Source: Folioceros fuciformis (taxonomy: Eukaryota; Anthocerotophyta; Anthocerotopsida; Anthocerotales). Taken from it: 39,113 nucleotides of DNA. The notes under the pieces were generated by a model. That model was not told the origin of the DNA. It made no database searches and was given only the letters and a program-made list of their open reading frames with translations. The stretch spans positions 106,769 through 145,881 of the forward strand of contig JBNGIO010006002.1 in assembly GCA_049999805.1 (NCBI GenBank), written 5' to 3'. Below, one piece after another: positions 32,817-39,113 of this stretch (the first letter of the stretch is position 1; each line of letters begins with the position of its first letter). The position numbers were made by a program, and so were the translations under genes.

Positions 32817-35800
32817 ATGAGGAGTTGGGAAGTTCCGAGGAAGCCGAGTGCGAAGATCGTTCTCATCGGCTCTGGCGGACCGGCTTGTACGAGGCAGCTC
32901 GGTTGGGATGCTCAGCTTCTTACGCTGGTTGTGGCCATGTGTCTTGGCGTGTCCAGATCCAATGGGAGTGGCTGGGATGGCCCCGGACCCCCCGGGCCTG
33001 CGGGACATGGGAGCAGGGTGACGGCTGAAACTGTGATCAAGCTGTGTGATGAAGGGCGTCTCCACGAGGCAGTTGAGGCTTTGGGAGTGTTGGCTGAGAC
33101 AGCTGGCAATGTATCCGCGTCTCTCCTTTACGGTGTCCTGAAGAAGTGTGCGGGGGGGAATCTTACACTGGGCCGGCGAGTCCATGCCTTCACGATGCAG
33201 CAGGGGTACGAGGCAGACACGTTCCTGTGCAACCACATTCTCCGGATGTATGCGTCTCATGGCCTGTTGCAAGAGGCGATGGATGTGTTCACCTTGGTTC
33301 CGAACCCCGACGCCTTCATGTGGTCCTCCGTGATTTCTGCGCATGTGAAGCACGGGAGAGACAAGCAGGCCGTGGAGTTGTATCGACGGATGCGCAGTTC
33401 GAGTGTGAGGCCGGATGGCCATGTCTTTGTGGCGGCCCTGCAGGCGTGTGCGAGGGGGAGAGACTTGGAAGCTGGGGAGGAGGTGCATGCGGATGTGGTG
33501 GCCTCTGCCGTGCAGCCTGATTTGTTCGTGTGTAGTTGCCTGGTGGATATGTACGCCAAGTGTGGCAGGTTGGATTATGCGAGGCGAGTGTTTGATGGAC
33601 TAGGTCGAAAAGATGTGGTTACGTGGAACTCCATGATGGCGGGGTATTCCCGGCAGGGCATGGCGCGGGAAGCCCTTGGCCTGTTCGGGAAAATGCGAGA
33701 GGAGTGCGCTGGTGCGCCCGATTCCGTCACGTTTGCGTGCCTGTTGCAGGCGTGTGCAGATTTGGGGTCCCCAGGTTTGGAGACGGGGAAGCAGCTGCAT
33801 GTGCTCGTCAGGGAGCGAGGACGCCAAGGTGATTTGCTGGTTGCTAATACTTTGGTTGATATGTATGCGAAGTGTGGCAGCTTGGAAGATGCTCGGAGGG
33901 TGTTTGATGGACTTGTTCGGAAAGATGTGGTGACATGGAATGCCATGATTGCGGGGTATTCCCTGTATGGCATGGCGCAGCAAGCCCTTCGTCTGTACGG
34001 TGATATGCTAGATAACGGCATGTCTGTACCTGATTCTGTGACGTTTGGGTGCCTCCTGCAGGCGTGCGCGAAGTGTGGCCGCATGGACGATGCTCAGAGA
34101 CTGTTCGACGGACTTGTTTGGAAAGATACTGTGACATGGAATGCCATGATTAAAGGTTATTCCCAGCAGGGCTTGGGGCAGGAAGCCCTTCGTCTTTACG
34201 GTGCTATGGAGGCGGAAGGCATGGCTGTCCCAGATTCTGTGACATTCGTCTGCCTCCTGCAGGCATGTGCGGTTGTTGGGGGGCCAGCTCTGGTGAAGGG
34301 GAGGGAGCTTCATGCGCAGATTCGAGAAGGTGGACATGGAGCTGAGGCGTTTGTTGCCAGTAGTTTGGTGAACATGTATATGAAATGCGGCAGCTTGGAA
34401 GATGCTCAGCGGGTGTTTTATGGACTCGACCGCAAAGATGTCGTAACGTGGAATGCCATGCTTTCAGGATATTGTCAGCTGGGCATGGGTCAGTACGCCC
34501 TTTGTCTTTACAGTGCTATGCAAGATGAACGATGGGCTGCACCAGATTCAGTAACGTTCATGTGCGTCCTGCAAGCCTGTGCGACTGTAGGCAGCCCGGC
34601 GTTGGAGAAGGGAAAGCAGCTCCATGAGCAGATCAGAGAAGGAGGACATCAAAACGATGGTTCTATTGCAAGCAGCTTGGTAAACATGTATGCCAAGTGT
34701 GGCAGTTTGGCAGAGGCCCAGAGAGTGTTTGATGGCCTTGGTAAGAAGGATGTGGTGACATGGACTGCCATGATCGCAGGGTATGCCCAGGAGGGCATGG
34801 GACACGAAGCTCTTCGTCTTTACAGTAGTATGCAAGAAGAAGGCATGGCTGCACCTGATTCCGCGACCTTTGTGTGCCTCCTACAGGCATGTGCAAGTTT
34901 GGGTGTCCCGGCTTTGGAGAAGGGGAAGCAGCTACATGCGCAGGTCCGAGAAGGTGGGTACGAATCTGACGTGTTTGTTGGCAGCAGTTTGGTGAACATG
35001 TACGCAAAGTGCGGCAGTGTGGAAGATGCTCGGCAAGTGTTTGATGGACTTGGGCAAAGAGATGTGGTGACGTGGACTGCCATGATAGCAGGGTATTCCC
35101 AGAAGGGGATGGGCGTGGAAGCCCTTTCACTTTACAGTGCCATGCTAGCAGATGGCCTGGCTGTGCCTGATTCAATGACATTTGTGTGCCTCCTGCAGGC
35201 ATGCTCAAGTGTGGGGACCCCAGCTTTGGAGCTGGGAAAGCAGATGGAGGTGCAGATTATGGAGCAAGGACGTGAAGCTCATGCGTTTGTTGCCAGCAGT
35301 TTGGTGAACATGTACGCTAAGTGCGGCAGCTTGAAAGATGCTCAGAGAGTGTTCGATGGACTTGTTGAAAAAGAGGGTGTGACTTGGACTGCTCTGATTG
35401 CAGGATATTCCCAGCAGGGTATGGGTCAGGAAGCCATAAGTCTCTACAGGGCTATGGAAGGTGAAGGCGTTGCTGTACCCAATTCAGTGACATTCGTGTG
35501 CCTCTTGCAGGCTTGTGCAATTGTGGGCACGCAGGGTTTAGAGATGGGAAAGCAGCTTCATGCCCAGATCAGAGCGCAAGGACATCAAACTGATGGCTTT
35601 GTGTCCACCAGTTTGGTGAACATGTATGCAAAGTGTGGCAGCTTGGAGGATGCTCACAGAGTGTTTGAAACGCTTGGGCAGAAAGACGTTGTGACGTGGA
35701 ATGCCTTGATGGCAGGATACTCCCAACAGGGCATGGGGCAGGAGGCCCTTCATCTCTACGGAGCTATGCAACAGGAAGGCGTGGTCACCCCCGATTCTGT

Positions 35801-37217
35801 GACATTTGTGTGCCTCCTGCAGGCATGTGCGGTTGTTGGTGCCCCTGCTTTAGAGGCGGGGAAGCAGCTTCATGTGCAGATTAGAGAGCGAAGGCTTCAA
35901 GCTGATGTGTATGTGGCCAGCAGTTTGGTGAACATGTATGCGAAGTGTGGCAGCTTAAAAGAAGCTCGTACAGTTTTTGACGCTCTCGGTGAAAAAAATG
36001 TGGTGGTGTGGAATGCCATGATAGCAGGGTATTCCCAGGAAAGCATGGGGCAAGAAGCCGTGAATCTGTACATTGCTATGCGAGACGAAGGCGTCGCTGT
36101 ACCTGATTCTGTGACATTTGTGTCTCTCCTTCAGGCATGTGCAAGTGTGGCATCGTTGCATCTGGGAAGGCAATTGCATTCGCAGCTTGAAGAACAAGGG
36201 CTCCAAGAGGATGCTTTTGTGTCAGGCAGTTTGATAAACATGTATGGAAAGTGTGGGAGCATGGTTGATGCACAGCGTGTGTTTGATGTGCTGCCCAAGA
36301 GGGACATTGGTGCGTGGAGTGCACTGATTGCAGGTTACAGCTCGCAGGGAGACAGTAACCGGGTCCTTGACTTGGTACAGAGAATGAGGGACAATGGCAT
36401 ACAGCCAGACTCAATCACATTCCTGAGTATACTAACAGTATGCAGTCACGTGACTCTAGTGAAGAAGGGGCAAGAGGTTTTTGAGGTTATGAGCAGAAGC
36501 TACGGCATCACCCCCGACGTGGAGCACTATGCATGCATGGTGGATCTCTTTGGCCGTGCAGGCCGACTAGATGAGGCTCTAGCTATCATAAGGACGATGC
36601 CTGTACTGCCTAGCGCAGCGGTGTGGCACACTCTGTTGGGAGCGTGTCAAAAGTGGAACAACGTAGAGGTGGGACGCTATGCTTTTGACCAAGCATTGAA
36701 GCTAGACGACAGAGACGCCGCAGCATATGTGTTGATGTCTAATGTGTACTCGGGTGCCCACATGTGGGATCAGGCACAGAAGATGCAGGTGAGGAGGAAG
36801 AGAATCAGAGCATGGAAGCAGCCCGGTCAGACCTGGTGGACGGACATGGACGGGCTGGTTCACAGTTTTCTGGTTACGAATCTGGAAGAAATTCGGGTTA
36901 AAAGAAACAATAAAACTAATGCGTCACACCTGGACTCGTCTGATGGTCGACGAGAGGATTTTCAATTGTGTGGCAGCCCCGAGAAGCGTTGTCTCGCACA
37001 CGCCATCACTAATACATACAAAGGGGCCCCCATTTCTACTGCTCTACATGTGCAGGCATGTGTCAATCGTCAGACAGCCACCAAGCTTCCCTCTCCAAGG
37101 ACCCACCTAGAATACATCTGTCCAGGGAAAGAACAAGTCCGTGTGATGACGTCGTTCCAGCACTTCAAGTGGAGATCATGGCCGAGTATCAGTTACATTT
37201 CCTCTTTCCCGAGCTAG
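32817..37217 (+). CDS. PLS-class PPR protein with E domains, 1466 aa, intact
   Basis: An intronless frame with eleven PLS-like units of about 101 residues, counted by the recurring W[NTS][AS] motif (for example VTWNAMIAGYSQQG), each with MYAKCGSLEDAQRVFDGL and VTFVCLLQACA blocks. They run from about residue 75 to 1240. E1-like sequence follows (EHYACMVDLFGRAGRLDEA), then an E2-type end (PGQTWWTDMDGLVHSFLV, residues 1336-1353). There is no DYW deaminase domain. Such proteins bind organelle RNA and usually recruit a deaminase in trans for C-to-U editing. Unit 3 is shortened by about 37 residues (QACA joined to KCG near residue 418). The last 110 residues have no motif and match non-coding flank of the broken copy. 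The ATG at 32817 is the first in frame; organelle targeting is assumed from family, not clear in the N-terminus. Its decayed paralogue lies at 5035-8857. Confidence 0.88.
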   Translation: MRSWEVPRKPSAKIVLIGSGGPACTRQLGWDAQLLTLVVAMCLGVSRSNGSGWDGPGPPGPAGHGSRVTAETVIKLCDEGRLHEAVEALGVLAETAGNVSASLLYGVLKKCAGGNLTLGRRVHAFTMQQGYEADTFLCNHILRMYASHGLLQEAMDVFTLVPNPDAFMWSSVISAHVKHGRDKQAVELYRRMRSSSVRPDGHVFVAALQACARGRDLEAGEEVHADVVASAVQPDLFVCSCLVDMYAKCGRLDYARRVFDGLGRKDVVTWNSMMAGYSRQGMAREALGLFGKMREECAGAPDSVTFACLLQACADLGSPGLETGKQLHVLVRERGRQGDLLVANTLVDMYAKCGSLEDARRVFDGLVRKDVVTWNAMIAGYSLYGMAQQALRLYGDMLDNGMSVPDSVTFGCLLQACAKCGRMDDAQRLFDGLVWKDTVTWNAMIKGYSQQGLGQEALRLYGAMEAEGMAVPDSVTFVCLLQACAVVGGPALVKGRELHAQIREGGHGAEAFVASSLVNMYMKCGSLEDAQRVFYGLDRKDVVTWNAMLSGYCQLGMGQYALCLYSAMQDERWAAPDSVTFMCVLQACATVGSPALEKGKQLHEQIREGGHQNDGSIASSLVNMYAKCGSLAEAQRVFDGLGKKDVVTWTAMIAGYAQEGMGHEALRLYSSMQEEGMAAPDSATFVCLLQACASLGVPALEKGKQLHAQVREGGYESDVFVGSSLVNMYAKCGSVEDARQVFDGLGQRDVVTWTAMIAGYSQKGMGVEALSLYSAMLADGLAVPDSMTFVCLLQACSSVGTPALELGKQMEVQIMEQGREAHAFVASSLVNMYAKCGSLKDAQRVFDGLVEKEGVTWTALIAGYSQQGMGQEAISLYRAMEGEGVAVPNSVTFVCLLQACAIVGTQGLEMGKQLHAQIRAQGHQTDGFVSTSLVNMYAKCGSLEDAHRVFETLGQKDVVTWNALMAGYSQQGMGQEALHLYGAMQQEGVVTPDSVTFVCLLQACAVVGAPALEAGKQLHVQIRERRLQADVYVASSLVNMYAKCGSLKEARTVFDALGEKNVVVWNAMIAGYSQESMGQEAVNLYIAMRDEGVAVPDSVTFVSLLQACASVASLHLGRQLHSQLEEQGLQEDAFVSGSLINMYGKCGSMVDAQRVFDVLPKRDIGAWSALIAGYSSQGDSNRVLDLVQRMRDNGIQPDSITFLSILTVCSHVTLVKKGQEVFEVMSRSYGITPDVEHYACMVDLFGRAGRLDEALAIIRTMPVLPSAAVWHTLLGACQKWNNVEVGRYAFDQALKLDDRDAAAYVLMSNVYSGAHMWDQAQKMQVRRKRIRAWKQPGQTWWTDMDGLVHSFLVTNLEEIRVKRNNKTNASHLDSSDGRREDFQLCGSPEKRCLAHAITNTYKGAPISTALHVQACVNRQTATKLPSPRTHLEYICPGKEQVRVMTSFQHFKWRSWPSISYISSFPS

Positions 37218-37962
37218 CCAAGTGCAATTTTTCCTGTCCTGTTTCCGGTCGGAGCAAGTTCAAACCTCGGACCATTCCCAGACCTCTGGATTCGCTCCGC
37301 CTGGGAGCAAGACATGGCTCTGTCATGGTGGAACACCATTACTGCTGCAAGGTTCAGGGTTGCAAATTCCACCAGCTTCCACCTTCCACCTGGACTGTGA
37401 CGTGCGTGCAAGTCCGGTGACATGTACATGATTACGTGCTGCACCTGATCGATTTCAGTCCAACTCCAAGCAACAGATTGCCCTGTCCTGCCCCTACTTG
37501 GAGGTGAATTGTGATGCCACAAAAGGAACGAAATGGGTCCCTAAACCCAAGTCGTCTAAACCATGATTATTCGAAGCCTAGTGTGAATCCGAAAATCGAA
37601 GATCCATCAGAACTAATTGGGAAACTCAAGTCCACCCAAGACTCTCGAGAAGGGCAACTCAGAAAGACACTAAATCCAATAAAAAAATAGAGAATAACAT
37701 TGCAATATTATATATATATATAATTAAAAGATTCTTAGATATGCCTCACACCTTAAATAGCACTAACTCCAGTCCACTCTGGACTTCATCATTCTCTTCC
37801 TCCAAGTCTCATAACTCACATCACCAACTATGGAGACATTAGGTAAGAAATACCACTCTAGCAAGGAAGTAAAGAACAGAACTATTTTCATCATCAAATT
37901 AATGTCATTTACACAACTAATTTCATTCTACTTTATGTCTGGCTTTAATTTCATTCTAATCT
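37218..37962. other. 3' flank of PPR gene and leader of the Gnk2-like gene
   Basis: 37218-37540 is the PPR-duplication flank shared with 9100-9350. 37680-37740 is AT-rich (TATATATATATA at about 37709-37721) and could supply a TATA region for the next gene. No gene is seen. Confidence 0.45.
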
Positions 37963-38022
37963 ATGTCTATGTCCGTCGCTAACTTCATTCTATTCAATTT
38001 CTGTCTCTTCTCTTCAGGTACC

Positions 38023-38544
38023 ATGAACAAAGATATTTCAAACCATCGAAAGAGAAAATATTATCCTCCATCAACATGGTCAGTCATACTACTACTTATC
38101 ATAATTGTGAATTGTTTGAACAGAATTCATTCACAACAAGTGAATGGAGAGATCTCTCCAGACATTTCATTTGTATCATATTACTGTAACCCAAATATCT
38201 TCTTTGAAAACTTGGTGGGTTTGCTCACTACCAAACTGCATGAATCTGCCTTCGAAGCTAGTAAAAGATTTCCAACTCAACTTCCTTACATTGCAATATA
38301 TGACTACAGCCATAGTGAAGCCATGTTTCCTAATCACCTAAACATAACAGCTAATTGTTTCTCTATGGTCCAATCAACTTTTGAGCAGCACCCAAAGATT
38401 ACTATGTCCCAAAATCATCAATGCCTTTCTTGTTTAAGTTTTGCTGCAGATAGACTTCTAGATGTGTGTGTTCAATCCATGGCTGCAACGTATCATGTCG
38501 CGGATTGTGAAATTGAATATCTCTTTACTACCAAGTTACTTTAA
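38023..38544 (+). CDS. Gnk2/DUF26-like secreted cysteine-rich protein
   Basis: 173 residues from the ATG at 38023; an in-frame ATG at 37963 would add 20 residues. I prefer 38023 because it puts a basic stretch (NHRKRKYY) directly before a hydrophobic core (VILLLIIIVNCL), a normal signal peptide or anchor. The mature part opens with a cysteine followed by FFENLVGLLTTKL. It ends with CLSCLSFAADRLLDVC and DCEIEYLF, the layout of the Gnk2-homologous (DUF26, stress-antifung) domain of plant cysteine-rich secretory proteins and receptor kinases. The match is partial because the usual YGLxQC block reads NCFSMVQ. Gnk2-type proteins include a mannose-binding antifungal lectin, so an apoplastic defence role is possible. 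A TTCAG directly before GTACC at 38017 could be a splice acceptor. Confidence 0.55.
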   Translation: MNKDISNHRKRKYYPPSTWSVILLLIIIVNCLNRIHSQQVNGEISPDISFVSYYCNPNIFFENLVGLLTTKLHESAFEASKRFPTQLPYIAIYDYSHSEAMFPNHLNITANCFSMVQSTFEQHPKITMSQNHQCLSCLSFAADRLLDVCVQSMAATYHVADCEIEYLFTTKLL

Positions 38545-38807
38545 TGCTAGGATCTGTTATGTAACATGCGATCTACACACATATTCTATAGACATGTATT
38601 CTAAAAGAATATAATTAGATTTTTTTCCCTATATATTTTATATATATATTATAAGACATATTTTAGTTTTAAGTAGATTATGGTTTCAACATTTTGTTGT
38701 TCTTAGTTTGAACTAACTCATTGTTTCAATTTGTCAAGGCACAAAAAAAAACTCTCAGAGAGTGAACCTGCCTTTCACTATCTCTAGCCCTATGCATCTC
38801 AATTGTA
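38545..38807. other. 3' flank of Gnk2-like gene, short AT-rich stretch
   Basis: AT-rich sequence with TATATATATTATA near 38640-38652. A nine-base A run (38743-38751) would be a T9 run at the end of a minus-strand pol III-type unit starting at the tRNA-like sequence. No gene is seen. Confidence 0.4.
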
Positions 38808-38878
38808 CGGTCCCACCAAGACTTGAACTCGGGCCGCTGGATTCAGAACCCAGTGTCTAACCACCAGACAATGAGACG
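38808..38878 (-). tRNA. tRNA-Gln(CUG)-like sequence, possibly a SINE head
   Basis: On the minus strand it folds as a cloverleaf of 71 nt. The acceptor arms are CGTCTCA/TGGGACC, with a C-C mismatch at the first pair and one wobble. The D stem is GTCT/AGAC. The anticodon arm is CTGGG-TTCTGAA-TCCAG with anticodon CTG, and the T arm is CCGAG-TTCAAGT-CTTGG. Internal A and B boxes (TGGTGGTTAGA-type and GAGTTCAAGTC) are present. No T-run terminator follows directly; the first is T9 about 57 nt downstream. With the mismatched end, this suggests a tRNA-derived SINE or a decayed tRNA gene as readily as a working tRNA. Confidence 0.55.
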
Positions 38879-39113
38879 GCGGCAAAAGGAACACAGTTAA
38901 TTATTACATCGTAAAAACCATAGGATCTACCAGTCCTAACCATCCAAAAACAAAGTAAGCTTGGCCTCGAAAAGAACGAGCGAGCCGGGCCGGGCCGGGC
39001 CGGCGACAGGTAGCATTGAAAGACGGACATGTCGGCAATGTGAGCTGGTGATAAACCAAGAGCGTTACAGAATGTGGGTCAGATAAATACTTCAACGGCA
39101 GGTCCGTAACCGG
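38879..39113. other. Window end, GC-rich repeat, no gene seen
   Basis: Contains a short (GGGCC)n run near 38986-39003. The open frame on the minus strand here has no family motif. Confidence 0.4.

Noticed and set aside
32724-33488. 254-codon minus-strand frame opposite the PPR gene
   Set aside because: Antisense shadow of a strongly biased coding strand; similar shadows occur under most PPR units in both copies.

Overview
This window reads as nuclear DNA of a land plant, probably a seed-free lineage (fern, lycophyte or bryophyte; I cannot place it more finely). The grounds are spliceosomal genes with short GT-AG introns (mostly 86-147 bp), very long PLS-type pentatricopeptide-repeat (PPR) genes with plant E-domain ends, a Gnk2/DUF26-like secreted protein, plant-type telomeric words (AAACCCTA) and a copia-type primer-binding site. 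There are three assembly gaps (22654-22753, 23214-23313, 27025-27034).

Left part (1-11000): an AT-rich stretch with a copia LTR edge; a complete five-exon FCF2 rRNA-processing gene (1052-2068); a rhomboid intramembrane protease gene (conserved exons 3066-4310); a PPR gene broken by at least seven frameshifts and two stops (5035-8857); and an ARF-family GTPase with a frameshifted C-terminus and an altered switch II (10345-10968).

Middle (11968-19865, minus strand): one large seven-exon chromatin gene. Its product has a charged N-terminus, an extended PHD finger, an active AAA+ domain and a degenerate second AAA+ domain. It matches the ATAD2/BRAT1 family without a bromodomain, as in Arabidopsis BRP1 (At3g15120). 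Splice phases are consistent through all seven exons (about 2437 residues).

Repeat-rich part (20150-27750): a 31-bp satellite, a 50-bp duplication, a 40-bp array and two decayed, head-to-head copies of an unusual element. The fuller copy (24490-26270, plus strand) encodes a ParB-like region with a GGNHS motif followed by the C-terminal part of a permuted N4/N6-type DNA methyltransferase. This bacterial- or phage-style combination is the least expected content of the window. The 40-bp array appears to be an expansion of the element's own GNHS-coding segment.

Right part (27787-39113): an intronless gene for a 1094-residue protein with a helical front and a CHAT protease domain (His870/Cys980); a stray fragment of the BRP1-like first exon; a tandem-repeat block between long direct repeats; an intact 1466-residue PPR gene that is the paralogue of the broken copy, sharing its 3' flank; a Gnk2-like secreted protein; and a tRNA-Gln(CUG)-like sequence that may be a SINE head.

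The genes do not form a pathway; they are independently transcribed. The links between them are duplications: PPR copy to copy, element copy to copy, and BRP1-like exon to fragment.
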